The notes under the pieces: generated by a model
Databases searched by the model: none
What the model saw: only the letters and a program-made list of their open reading frames with translations
Told to the model about the DNA's origin: nothing
Program-made: the position numbers and the translations under genes
Shown here: positions 15,401 to 29,277 of the stretch, one piece after another
Layout of the letters: each line of letters opens with the position of its first letter
Position numbering within the stretch: the stretch's first letter is position 1
Assembly (NCBI GenBank): GCA_022605955.1
Contig: JAKCOZ010000007.1
Coordinates: forward strand, 35,132,991 to 35,196,990
DNA: 64,000 bases
Origin: Rallus limicola
Taxonomy: Eukaryota > Chordata > Aves > Gruiformes > Rallidae
Reading direction: 5' to 3'

Positions 15401-18400
15401 GTTAAAAAGAATGTGGGCAGCCGGTGAAGGGAGGTTATCCTTCCCCTCTACTCTGCCTTGGTGAGCCCTCATCAGCTGTACGGTGTCCGGTTCTGGGCTT
15501 CCCAGTTCAAGAAAAATATGGAACTGCTGGAGAGAGTCCAGTGAAAGGTGGCAAGGTTGACTAGGGGACTGTAGCATCTTGCAAGGAAAGGCTGAGAGTT
15601 GGGTCTGTTTAGCCTAGAGAACAGAAGACTGAAAAGGGATCTCATGAATACTTAAAAATACCTAAAGGCTGGGTATCTAGAGGAAGGAGCCAGACACTTC
15701 TCAGTGGTGCTCACTGACAGGACAAAGGGGCAACAGGTGCAAACTGGAACACAAGAAGTTCCTTCTCAATATGAGAAAAAAATCCTTCTCATTCAGGATG
15801 ACAGAGCATTGGAATGAGTCTCCTTCTCTGGAGATATTCAAGACCTATCTGGACACAGTCCTGTGCAACATGCTCTAGGTGATTCTGCTTTAGCAGGGGT
15901 GTTGGACTAGGTGAACTCTAGAGCTCCCTTCCAATTCCTACTGTCCTGTGAATCTATGACTTACATATTAAAGAAGATACTTCATTTATCTGAGCCTTAT
16001 TTAGAGGAATGAATCCTTTCCTGTATGTGGTAAAATTTGATGCCACATTTTCATCAGTACATTGTCCCTCATCTTTTCAATCTCCTGTCCAATTGTATGA
16101 ACATGAAATTAGTGCTAGTGGCACTCAATACACAAAAGTGTGGCCCTTTTCCCCCATGTGAATCAATTTTTCACTTAGGTTAACCCAATGTATAACAATA
16201 TGGCTTTTGCAAGAAGCAGCTGGAGGTTCTCTGCCTTATCCATGGGCTGTGGGGGGACACCTGCTCCACTATTGGTTTCTCCATGGGCTGCAGGGGCATC
16301 TTTCTCTCTGGCACCTGGGGTGCCTCTTCCACCCCCCTTCACCAGCCTTGGTGCCTGAAGAGTTTCTGACATCTTCTCACTCCCTTCTCCAGTGGCAAAA
16401 AGCAGCTGCTTGTGGTTTTTTTTCTCCTAAATGTGATTCATGGAGGCATTGAGACTATCGCTGGTTTGGCTTGGCCTTGGTCAGCAACGACTCTGGTCTT
16501 GAATCAGCCTTCTGAGAGCCTCCGGCTGCTTCTTGCAAAAGCCACATCTGCAGCACTGCCTCCTCTCCACCAGAACCCAGCTACACAAAACTGCAACAGT
16601 ATCTTAAATGTCAGCCTGAGATCTTCTGTTAGTAATTTCATTTGTCAGCTTCCTTATGAGCTTTCAAGGCATCTAAAAGCAATCTGTGCAACCTCAATGA
16701 ACTGGCCAAACTTCCAAATTACTGCTTGTGAGAAACTAAGGGAATCCCATGTTACATAAATGCTCCTGTCTAACAGGTAAACAGCCATATGTGGAGGTGC
16801 TGTGCTTCTCTTCAGTAATTCCTTTTTTCCTCCCTTAGGATCCGCATTGCTGGAATCAGGGGCATTCAGGGAGTGGTTCGAAAAACAGTTAATGATGAAC
16901 TTCGAGCAACTATATGGGAACCTCAGCACATGGACAAGATAGTACCATCATTGCTGTTTAATATGCAGAAGATAGAAGATATCGACAGGTATCTTTATTC
17001 CTGGTCACTGGTGTGTTTAAGTCATCTTTTGGCTTTGTTTTTATGATAGAAATATTTTTGTTTTCTTTTTATTGGCAATAACTACTAACTTTTACTTATC
17101 TGAGTCTTCTCAGAATTGATAGCACAGTTCTGCTTAGCTGCTCTTTGCATTTCTTTTCTTAGTCTTTTCTGCTGCATGTGTTTCAGTTATTCCAGATTAC
17201 ATCAGATCATTTTCAGACTTTTTAAAAATTATAAACTCAGTTTTGTTATGTCAGAGATCAGTAAACATATGTTCGCAGGTGACTCAAATTATTTTGCTAG
17301 TTGTATTGGTAATAAATTGAGGTTTTAATTCCCATCGTGCCAGTGATCTCAATAAGATACAAAGATCTGTTTGAACAAGAACAGCCTAGTTAGGCTTTGC
17401 TCATTCTTACTGGGCTTCTAGATGCAGGTGATCACTTTCTTTTGTTACTCTTTACAGTGCCCTTAAATGTTTCCTTTCATTTACGTAGGAAAATTAGAAA
17501 CTAAACTACTGATAGAAAAACTGACTTAAATAGATTTTGGATTAATCACTTAAAGCAGATCAGTTTATATGTACAGCAGGACTAATTTTTACCATTTGTT
17601 GAGCACTGCCATACTGGTGATAGAAAAACAAATCTGTCAAAAAACAACTGTTAACTAAATATCTGAACTGTCTGCTTTAAACTTTTACTATAATGCACAT
17701 TCAATAGAAAAAAGGCAAATTTATTTTCAAGTGGCAAGTAGGGGCCTCATATGAGGCACATTATGATAGAAAAGCTGAAAACAATATTTTAAAGTTGTTG
17801 ATCTCCTGGCCTTAAATGATACTACTGAGAATTTCTCATCTTGTTTAGTATGTGACTTCATGTTTGTGGAGCACAAACAGAGCCATCTTGAAGAGTAGGA
17901 GTAAGAAGCATATTGTTCTGGCAGATGGAATCAAAGTATTATTTGAGAGAGAGCAGAAATTCCAGAAAATACCCCAACTGAAGACCCTAGCAAATAACTA
18001 TTTTTGTTTAAAGCTGAAGTATAGATAGGCATATCTTACCTTGAAGACCAGTGTAATTTTTACTTGTGGAACTTTAATGGCTTAATTCATGATTCTTCTG
18101 AGTACGTGTGAGATGAGACACTTTCTGGAGTTAAGAAATGATTATGTAAAAAGCATTTAAAGAAGATAATTGTATTTGCAGATTTTGTTGTTTGTACATC
18201 TGAATGCATGTTACAGGTTACGTGACTATCAGTAGTCTTGTACAACTTTGGCAGTGTACCATTTAAAAAAATCACATGGGTGTTTTTTAGTTGTACTTCT
18301 CTACGAATCTGTGTTAATGGGAATAATTGTCATGCATACAATTGCTATGCATACTTCAGTGTAGTATAACATATTGCTTGAAAGAGTCTCCCTTCCTCCT

Positions 18401-21400
18401 TCAAGTTTCCTAGAAAAAAATTCAGAAGAGTTAGTCACATATATCAATTTATGTGCATCTCATAACTGGGGAAGGGGTGTATGAAATTGGACATCAAAAC
18501 AGTGTTTTCTTCATGATAACTGCAAAGCTGAAAGTGGCAGCCTTGTTTAAGGCAGGACACTAACACTGGTAGACTTGACTTCAAGTCCTGATATTCTGTC
18601 TGTAATGTTCCTATAAGATTTGTTTTACAGACAGATGAGAATGCCAGAGGCTTTTCTGATCTTTGTTTAAAAAACAGGTCAGTGAAAACAAATGAGTAAG
18701 AGTTGTTCATTTGAATTTAGAAAATTGAGAGGCTGTACAAAGCTGTTAGTTAAACCTAAAAAGTTAAGAGTAGTTTTATATTTGTTGTCTTTTGTCTGAT
18801 GGTGCTAAGGACCACATAGTGAGAAATACAGAGGTAGGTGCTGTTAAGTTCAAAACAAAAAATGTGATTCCTACAAACAACAGGAGACACGTTGAGCATT
18901 GTGGTGAGATGAAGATTAATGTTTTAGACCAAGGACTGAATTGCAATTTATTCCTTTAACCTAGTCTAAAATAAGACTCTGGGCAATGCTGAGAAGTCAC
19001 CTTCTGTAGGTTTGCATATATAATGACAACTTATTTTTACTGCATTTTAACAAGACTTCTTCCAGATTGACTAGTTCTGTGTGTGCTGTGCAGCCTGCTG
19101 TCTTACTTCCCTCCACCCACCCGCCTTTGTAATGCTGCTGTGTGTTCTGTGTCAAAACAGCAAATGCAATGACAGTTCTGTGCTGCTGTTTGTGCCTTTT
19201 CTGCACTGCCTAAATCAGAACTTAGGCAGGAAAAATGTAATCAAAGTCTAGGATCAGAGTCTAGGGGGGGAAAAAGAAAGGGAGTTTGAGTGGCACAGCA
19301 GCTGGATAACGCTGCAGTGTAGTGATGTTCATGGTGGCTTACATAAAAATTGTCATGGCTCTCAAAATTCTAATCATTCTCCATTTATAAAACTTTCTCC
19401 TTACTTTTATAGCAGATTGCCTTGGTATTTGGGAGTTTTTTTGTTTTGCCTTTTTCCCCCTTTTTAAAAATTAAAATCTGATAAGCTAGCAATGTTCTGG
19501 TAACATCTGAAACACTGATGTTACCAGATGCAATGGGATTTTATGTTGTAACTTTGAGACTTCAGTAGTCTTGCAAAGCTAGGAGATCTTTTGCTATCAG
19601 AAGATACTACAACTATGATGTATGTGTTCATTTGGAATTTCAGCATTTGACTTTATAACACTTTAAAGTCATACTTTTATAATGCTGAAGAGTGAACATT
19701 AACTAAAGCTGATGCTTTTAGTGAATACTTTCAAACTTATTTAACATACAAGCTTGTACTGCAGAACTGAAAGTATGTTTAAGGTTTTAGTGTACTGATT
19801 TCTGCAGTCTAAATATCCTAATGCACAGATGTGTAATACCAATTTACATGGATGAATACTCACTTAAGTTTCCATAAGGTGTTTCATTGAAAAAAAAATC
19901 CACAAAGCAAAAAACCCCCAAACTAAAACAAACAAAAACACCCCCCTTCCCACCCACCCCTCCACCCCTCCCCTCAAAACTAAGCCCAAACTTGCCACCT
20001 GTATGTACAGTACTTCTCAATAGAATTACTAGTTACCTACCTTAGGGGGAACTGTTTTGTTTGGGTTTTTTTTAGTGTCCTACTTCTCAACTGTTCAGTA
20101 TAAGTGAAATATTAGAAACAGCTTAATCATGTGATGTGTATAGCACTTTAAATCAGAAATATTTCAAATGCCTTTAATTTGCTGTAGGAATCCAGGTCAC
20201 TGTGTATTGGAAAGGAGTTGGCTTTAGGGAAAGAGAAGAAAACCCAACAACTCCCTCCCCCCCAAAAAAAAAAAAAGTGAACCAAAAGTTACCAAGGCCT
20301 GCATCAAAAATTAGAAGTGGGAAATTGGAAACTTTTCTAGAAAGGCTCTACATATCCCTGCTTACAGTACAAGTGCTGATTTCAGTTATTCCAAGGTGAG
20401 GACAGGCTATTCCCTTCCAAACCCAGTGGCAGAATTTGGGCATCAGTAGGTTTTAGTTTGTCCAAAATTGTGGGGGGGTTTTGTAGTTTTCCTTCTCTTG
20501 TGTCTGTATTCAGACTTTAAGTTGGCAGTCTTACTCTCGTTTTGTACAACGTTGATTTTAAATAGCCTAATTCCCACTTAACAAGAGGAAAAAACCCTAT
20601 GCAAATGACAGTATTTGAACTTTAGAAAAGGTTGGTCATTGCTACTGTCTTTATTAAGTTGTAAGTTTAAATTTACATGTGAAATGAAGCTGATACTTTA
20701 ATACCAGTTTTAATTCCTTCTTAATTTAATAGAATTTTTATTTTAGATTAAGTCATTCATTGGCATATTATAACACCTGAAGAAATAGTACCTGTGGTTA
20801 TAATAAATTCTCCCCCACCCATTGCTTTTTTTCCCATCATGTCATCATTTTTTATTGTTCTTTACTATCAGTAGTACATTTCTGTGATTGAGGTTACCAT
20901 AATCATCTTGTTAAAGGACAAATTTCTCAGCAAAGCATTTTAACACTCTTCGTGGTGTTTTCATCTGCAGCAAAGTTTCCCAGTCAGTATTTTTTTTTCT
21001 TTGTTATGATTTTCTGACTGAAGAAATCAGCTGATATGGTTCTCTTAAAGACTAATGCTTTTGGGGAAAGAGGAGGACTCCTCAACAAGGGCAACATTCA
21101 TAAATAATCTGTGTCTTAAAAACATATTCCCAAATATGAAAGGTGTTTGGTTGTTTTTTCCTTACCCCCTCCCTCCTTCCCTCCTGAATTACAAGTACCA
21201 CACTGTGTGATAAATATGGGAGTCCAGTTACCCAATGGTATCATAGAGGTCAAGAAAACTATGTGGCAAAAAAGATCTGGACTAAGTATTATGCTTTTAA
21301 AAGTTAAAAATTAGAGGTTTGTATGTACTGATGAAGACATTATGATAGATACTGCATTTATCTTTTCTAGCCCTTAGGGTGGATTAACTCCCATCAAGTT

Positions 21401-24400
21401 GTTCTTTCACTCCCCCACACTCAATAGGATGAGGGGAAAATTATGATGAAGCACCTCATGGGTCTAAATGAAGAAAAGGAGATCACTCATCAGTGACAGT
21501 AAACTGACTGTCACAGTAAAACAGACTTGGGGAAATTAATTTCATTTATTGCCAATTAAAATAGATTCTGACCTTAAGAAACAATAAAAAATGCTACAAA
21601 ACACCATTCTTTCCCCTATTCCAGCTTCACCTTCTCACTTGACTTCTTCCCACCCGAGGGGTGCAGGGCTGGGGCTGGGGGGGTTGCCAGAGGTCCATGA
21701 CAGCCCCTCTGGGCTTCTCCTCCCTCTTCTGTGGGCCTTCTCCGGTCTGCAGCCCTTCAGGGACACCCTGCGCCCGCCCGGGCTCTCCAGGGCCCCAGCG
21801 CCTGCAGGAAATACCCCGCTGCTGCGGCGCGGGGCCCTCCCCGGGCTGCAGGGCGGGTCTCTGCTCCAGCGGGGGCTCTGCAGGGGATCCCTGCTCCGGG
21901 CCTGCAGCACCTCCTGCTCCCTCCTCCTGCTGCGGCCTCGGGGTCCCTCTGCTGCTGCTCCCTCCTTGGCGGGATTCCTCCTGCTCTGCCTGTGCCACCT
22001 TTGGCCCTCGCCTGAAACCTGTTTTCCCCCTTTCCAGTGCCCCCAGCTCAGCTGGACACCCTGTACATTCCTCTCCATAGCAGTGTTGGAGGACACTCAG
22101 TCAGAAGGTGATTAACTTGTACCCTTTCTAGTTAGAGGTAACTATGTGGGTAATAATGTTCTGATTAGTTCAGTCAGATTTTTTTTTTTCAACTCAACAA
22201 GCCATCTGTTTCTGCAGAAGTATTGGAGTTTTATTTAACTCTCACCCACACAGTGTGGATTCAGTAGTGGGCAGGTGAATGAGATCATTAATCTGAAGAA
22301 AATGACTAAGATTCTGTGTAACTTTTTGCATGGCTTAATGGCCTTCTTTGTTGTTACTCATGGGCAATAGTTTCTCAAAATGCAATGGTTAAACAAGTCA
22401 AATCAGTATATCCATTGGTTTTGCCATGCAAGTATTTACTGCTACAGTGGTCACTACTCATAAACATGTAGAACCAAGGATACAGTAAGGAAGATTAATA
22501 TTAATCTGTAGTAACACCCATGTACTCTTGTCTTATTTCAGCAGAATCGGTCCTCCGTCCTCTCCTACAGGAGGAGAGAAAGAGGAAAATCCTGCTTTGC
22601 TGGCAGAGAATTGTTTCAGGGAACTACTAGGACGAGCGACCTATGGAAATATGAATAATGCAGTCAGACCAGTTTTCGCGTAAGTCGAAAATTCACTAAA
22701 TGTCATATTTAAGCGATTTTAAGTTTTGTCCTATAATTGTTTTTTATTAAATTCCTTTCACCTTTTCAACCTAAAGGATTCTACTAAAAGTTATTCTCGT
22801 GTCTTCCAATAATTGCCCCATTTTTAATCTTGCCTCATTGCCTATGTGTTGACCTGAAGATAGTTATGGAGAAATGTGTATCCCATTTAACTGATTTTAG
22901 ACTTGCGGTGTTCTTATTTGGGTGGGTTGTTGCCTCAGCTGGCCTTTGTTCAGAATGTGAAACTATTCACTATATTAATGTCCCATAGATGACTGTCTCA
23001 GTCAGTCTAGAAGAGATAAGCCAAGTAACATACAGATTGTGTGCAGATTAATACGTACAGTTAAAATTTCTACTTTCTTGCAGTTTTCTTCCAAGACTTG
23101 TTTTGATATTCTGAAGAATATCTTTAACAGCTCATTTAGCAGCAGATGTGCACACAGTATGCACATTATGCACAAATGCACACAGTACAAATGATACCTG
23201 ATGTTTTAATTATCAATCCGGTGTTTTTCAGTTTTCTGCATTGCCCCAATAGCTTCCTTAAAAAATACAATGTGAAAAAACCTACAAGCATTGGGAAAAC
23301 TTAAAGCTGCTTCTTTCACCTCTGTTAGTGTCTACAAAGTAGCCATGTTCTCAGGAGAAATCTTTCAGGAAGCTGTGGACTCAATGGGACTACTTTAAAA
23401 CACTGTCTTTTCTTGGTGATGAGGAAAGCTGCTTGTTCCTTGTAGATTGTCAAGATACCCACCTGTTACAGGAATATCTTTTCTTAGATGGCCTAGTTCT
23501 TTCCACAAAGACTATTTCATTCACACAGTGAAAAACTTTCAAGCTACCAAAAGTTATTTTCAAGTTACTACTGTTAAATAAGAACAGAAACTCAAAAAGA
23601 GTATAGACTAGGTAGGTATAGAGGGCAGAAAACTTTTGTAGCTCCTTGTTTTTCACCCAAAAGCATTACATGCAGAGAACTGTTCTATTATCATACTTTC
23701 CTGGTATACTTATTGTACCAATACAACAGTAGTCTAACTTGCACAGTTGAGTGTTTTATTAGAAAATTTTCATCTCCTTCTACATTTAAATTTCCTGCAT
23801 ACCTCAAAATACCTGACACTAGAGTGAACATTGAGGTACTGAGCAATCTGGATGGACTATTTGGAACTATATTGCAGTTACTTTGTCACCACTTTTAAGT
23901 TCCTATTAAGTGTTTATCTCAAAATTGTATCAGCATGTGCAGTTACTTCAGTGTTTTGAATTATCAGGGAAGTTTCCCACAGGTAATACCTGATGCCTTA
24001 GACTAGAGTTACTGCTTCTTTTTTAGAAGGTGTCATACCTGCATTTCTTTCATATCCAAAGTTTTACCTATTCAAAGTGTAATTTCCAGCTTTATTTCTT
24101 TTCTTACTCAGTATGAACCTGAGGAACCACTTGAGTCTGTGCACTTCTGCATGCCACATGCTGCATTTGTGTACTGAAATCAGTAGATGACCAGTTGTTC
24201 AGAATATATATTGTCAGGAGACATTATATACTGATGGAGAATCTTTATGGTTACCATTTTTGAGTTCCATTTTGAGGAAGAATTGCCAAATAAATACATA
24301 TTTTTATAAATAGCTGCTTTAAAGTTTTAGTATTCTGCAATTTCCAAGCTGCTTTTCCTAAAGAAAAGGGAAGTTCTCTGTCTAATCAACTTCACCCTAC

Positions 24401-27400
24401 GAATGAGCAGAATTGATAGAACAGAAGTTTGAGTGATTCCACTGCATTTTATCTGATTGCAAAACCTGACTTTGTTTATACTTGGTTAGAAAACAGTTTT
24501 TCTTAAGTTTTCAACATTTTACAGCTTTAAAAGCTCTGGAAATAAAGATCAGGTCACTTACTAGTTTTAACACTGAAGATGCAAGTTCAGCTCCCTATTT
24601 CGAGGCTTGCTTCATGTGGCATTGGCATATTAGTCAACATGTTATCACTTCTGTGCAAAACTGAGAGAAGAGTGCTTCTTGTATCACAAGGCCAAGTACA
24701 TTCAAAGATTGAGGGATTCAAATATAATTAATATACTTGGAATTGGGTCAGTCTCCTTGTATGGGTTTAGATTGACCTTAATTCTCCTTGTCTCTGGCAG
24801 AAAACCTCCATGGTTGAAAGTGTCTCTACATTTAGTAGCTCTCAAATTCTTATTTTCAATAAAGTTTAACAGATCAATCTGGCAAACTGCTTAATGAAAT
24901 TATATATATAATATACATACAAATATAATAGAAAAATATTTTTTGTCAATAGTCACAAGCAATTTAGACTGACTTAAAATGAATTTGCAATGGTGAACAG
25001 ATTAGGCAGATCTAGAAGGATACAAGTTAGACCCTATTCATCTCTAGTTTTCTGAGTTATCACATCTGTGCAAGAGTTTTGAGTATCAAAGGACTGATGT
25101 TTAATAGTCTTCGAGCAAATATGATGCATGAGAATATTATTCTAGTTATTCCCATATGTGCCTCTGATTAGGAAGTTCTGCTTTCCTAATCATCAGTATC
25201 AATTTATTTTGTGCTGCAAGAGTTGCTTGTGTGTGTGACAGTGAGTGAATTCATGGACTGTTAGTGGCGCTCTCTCCATAAAGCAGTAATTTGCACCACT
25301 GATTCTGCTGTTCCTTTTAAGCTGAGAAACCTAATTGTACACATTTGCAGCAGATCTTAATGGAAGGCAGAATTTGGGATTTGTTAATCCAGTGATAAAA
25401 TGTTTTGCAATTTTACTTAGATATTCTTTACTAAAAGCAAAGAAGGTAAAATGTAGCTTGATTTTGACTAAAATAAATACACCTTGCTGAAAATGCCATT
25501 TATTGTCTTACATAAACAAAACTACTTTGAATGTGCTACCTGCATTATGACAAGTACAATATTTTACCTACTGTAATCTACCTTTTTTTCTTTAGGAGGA
25601 AATTTCCAGTATAGAAAGTATGCTGCCCACTGAGCTATTACACAAAACACTAACCTAGTCTGTCATCTTCCCCCTGCTGTCTTCCCATCGGTTCAGATAT
25701 CTGAAGCAGCTAAGACTTTGCCCTCTTGGGGAAAGCAAACTGTATGTCTTGTTTTGAGACAAAAGGTTTTTTAAAAGAACTTGATATAAGATGAAGTTGA
25801 CTGTAATCTGCCTGATAAGATCTTTGGGGCAGGTGTAGAGGAACTGTCAAGGCTAACAGAGAACATCTGAAAGATTAAAGGATCATTTCCAATCAGGAGA
25901 AGATAGTGGAGAGTGTGCTTTTTGTATTTCATGAGACAAAGACAGAATAGGTTAGCTAAAATAAGCTATCATGTACAAAATATGGACTGTGCTGGAGTGA
26001 TGTTAGAGAGAAAGAAGACATGAACAAATATCCTATGTCTTTCTACCTCAAGGTGGAATTAAATATACCTGTGTTTTGGAATGTGCACAAGAAAGGCATC
26101 GGTCCCCAACAGGTAGCACAGATTAATACTTAGTGATGCAAATACGCTATTATCTTGGCAGAAAAACACCTTTAGAAATCCTGAAATTCTTTCCTGTAGG
26201 GATTTCTATTAAAGGTATGTGTCAAAACAGCAGTATGTTTTGGGGTTTTTTTTAGCTCTGCAATGGGCTGTGAGGTAATTTAGGGCACAGGAGAGGGTAA
26301 CTTTATGCCAGCTGGTTTAATCTACCTTGAAGGAGACAAGTGTATTCAGCTAGGTCACTAGGCTGGTAGCAGCTGGCCAGTGAGTTAAGACCTCCAGACT
26401 CTAGGCAAAGTAAGTTGAAGCACTCAGTCCTCTTCTGTTCAGAGTGCTGGCTCCTTTTGCCTGTATGCATTCAAGGGTGTTGTTTGAAGCATAATTGTTC
26501 ACTAGGTTCTTCAAGAAAGGGCAGACCAATAGTGATTCAGTAGCTGAGGTGCCTATTCAGAAACACTGCATAAATTTCATTTCTCTACCAAAGTTTTTGT
26601 GAGGTTTGGGCATTTGTTTTTGTCATGTTTTTCCAGGTATTCAGATTTCATTTTTGACTAATTTGATGTGTGCCCTATTCCTACCAGATTGCTTAAGCAG
26701 TTTTTTGTCTTTGCTTGGCGATGTTTTTCATCAGTGGCTCCTAGCTCATTTAAAGAGACACAGTTGCGTTTATCATTCTGATTCTGTTTTGATCATTCTT
26801 TCAGAAAGTGTCAAAATGCTTCAGAGTGACAAAGGAGTGTATACAGAGTAGCTCTTCGTTGTTTTCCATCTATACTATTCATGCAACCACTGTGAAAATG
26901 AAAATTCTTCTTAAAACCTCTATTCTGAATAAAGTCCACCCATAATTATTTTTTAGCTCCTGATTAAAAACAAATTATCTTTCTTAGCATAGAAGTTTAT
27001 CAAGGTATTAGAGCCATCCTCTCTAATGTAGCTCTTTCACATAAGTGAGTGCATTATGCCACAGCCATTTTTATGCATGCACTTTGTATGGAAACAGCAT
27101 GTTCTGAACCATGCAGTTTTGGTATGACTGAGTTCCATAAATTCCTGTAACCTGAAGATCAAGAATTTCTGTTACAGCCAAATGTTTTGTGATCGCATCC
27201 TAAACCTTGAAAACAAATGCTTTTCTGAGGTCTATTTTTTCTCCCCTAGTTAATAAGTCATACTTTAGAAGCTTTATGGAGGGAAATAATCCCTTTTGAA
27301 GTGAATTTTGAGAAAACTGTAAGATGCCATTTATGTTATCCATGGAATGTCATTATTCTGGGTCCCTTCATTTTTGTTTACAGGCATTTAGACCATCACA

Positions 27401-29239
27401 GACTATGGGATCCCAATGAATTTGCTGTTTCCTGCTTCAAAATCATCATGTATTCTATACAGGTAGGATTTTCTTTAGGATTTATTTTCCTTTGATTTAT
27501 GTTTCTAGCACGTGAGGCAGAGTTAAATGCTCAGTTCACCATGATGATAGGCAGTAGATTAAGACAAAGAATCCATAAGAACTCTTTCCCACAACTCCTT
27601 GGTCTGATTCTTTAAACTTTTCAAAGAAAAACCTAATTGTGATTTATGATTAGGGGTTATGTGATTTACTTTCAGTTAATGTACACTTACAGAAGAAAAA
27701 CAATATTAAGGGATTCTTCATGGAAGGCAATGCAAAGGTCCTTGAGCAAGCTCCAGAAGGAGAAGGATAGCCATACTGTTATGACATTGTGCTTGATAAA
27801 TAAATCTCTCTTAAGTTAGTCATTTTTCCATGCCAGTACAGCTGTATTGCTTTTACAACCTAAGAAACCAATTTCAAATGTAACTGTCTTGTGCTAATTG
27901 ATTTTTACATGTAGGCAGCTTCTGTTGTCTGTTGTAAACATGATCAAAGTCTGATTCTTGGATGCATTAAGCACAGATGCACAAAAGTCAGAAAATTCCG
28001 GGATTGTGGAAGAAAGATTAGTTTTCTCAGTGTCTGTGTCAATGATTTTGTAAACCAGCTTGAAGTCCTTGAACACCAGTTAGCTGAATGAAGTGGCACC
28101 TCATGGTTCCTTTGTTCTTGTAGGTGTTTCTGGACATTTTGATACTGTAAACTTTTGTATACTGTGATGGTTGGACCTCTGTGGCTTCATCTGTCATGGT
28201 GGCTTTTTTAATCCCTATTTAATCATGAATTGATTTAAATTGAGATAAATTTTTGAGTAAGAGCATTGCAGAATGGGAACATGGTCGTGACCATAGCTGT
28301 TATTAAAATCACAGGTGAAGCTTTTTTCTGTTTGCTTGGTTTTAATAGGCACAATATTCCCACCATGTAATACAAGAAATACTTGGGCACCTTGATGTTC
28401 GCAAAAGGGACTCCCCACGAGTTCGTGCTGGCATTATTCAGGTTCTTTTGGAAGCAGTTGCAATAGCAGCTAAAGGATCAATAGGTAAGTCTTCCTAAGT
28501 TAACAGTATTGGGTCGGGTCAACGGATAGAGTTGAAGGATGGTGCCCACTTTTGCTTTGTTCTCAGTCTGAATGAAAGTGCATGTTTTGAGGAAGTCTTA
28601 TGTTTTTTCTTTTTGCTAATTAAATGTTTTAAATCTTAACCAGTTTACAACTACTTATATGTACTTGGTTATTTGACTGTTTTACAATCCTTTGCATTGA
28701 AAAAAAGAATAGAGGTACTTTTCTACCCTTATGAAAGGCAAGAGTTTCTGCTTGGTAAGAACTCAGTCTGAGAGAACTGTTTGTGACTACAAAAAGTCAA
28801 AAAGCCTGTTGCTACTGTGAGAAAAATAGTAATAGGGAATTCAAAAGTAGAATGATCTTTGAGAACTCTTGTTAGTAATTCTGAATCAGTTACTAATAAT
28901 CATGGAATTGTTTTTGTTGGAAAACAGTTTCAAGATCACCGAATCCAACCATAAACCAAGTCCACAACTAAACCATGTCCCCAAGCACCACATCTACACA
29001 TCTTTTACATACTTCCAGGGATGGTGACTCAACCATTTCCCTGGGCAGCCTGGTCCAGTGCTGATAACTGTTTTGGTGAAGAGATTTTTCTTATGTCCAA
29101 ACTAAACCTTCCCTGGCCACAACTTGAGGACATTTTCTCTTGTCCTATCACTTGTTACTTGGGAGAAGAGACCAACACCTATCTGGCTACAACTTCCTTT
29201 CAGACAGCTATAGAGAGCAATAAGGTCTGCCCTCAGCCT

Positions 29240-29277
<38 letters not shown>

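Larger units (their letters stand above)
13470..16838 (+). other. EFR3A intron 5
   Basis: 3.4 kb with a ~0.9 kb CR1 and a family A LTR fragment. Nothing else was recognised. Confidence 0.8.

Noticed and set aside
15215..15577. 120-codon minus-strand open frame
   Set aside because: Antisense of a plus-strand CR1.
21591..22115. Open frames up to 174 codons on both strands
   Set aside because: They overlap each other within one GC-rich LTR and are proline-, serine- and leucine-rich translations of repeat sequence.
27540..27620. Possible C/D-box snoRNA (ATGATGATA with a later CTGA)
   Set aside because: No terminal stem and no convincing C'/D' boxes. The motif is short enough for chance.
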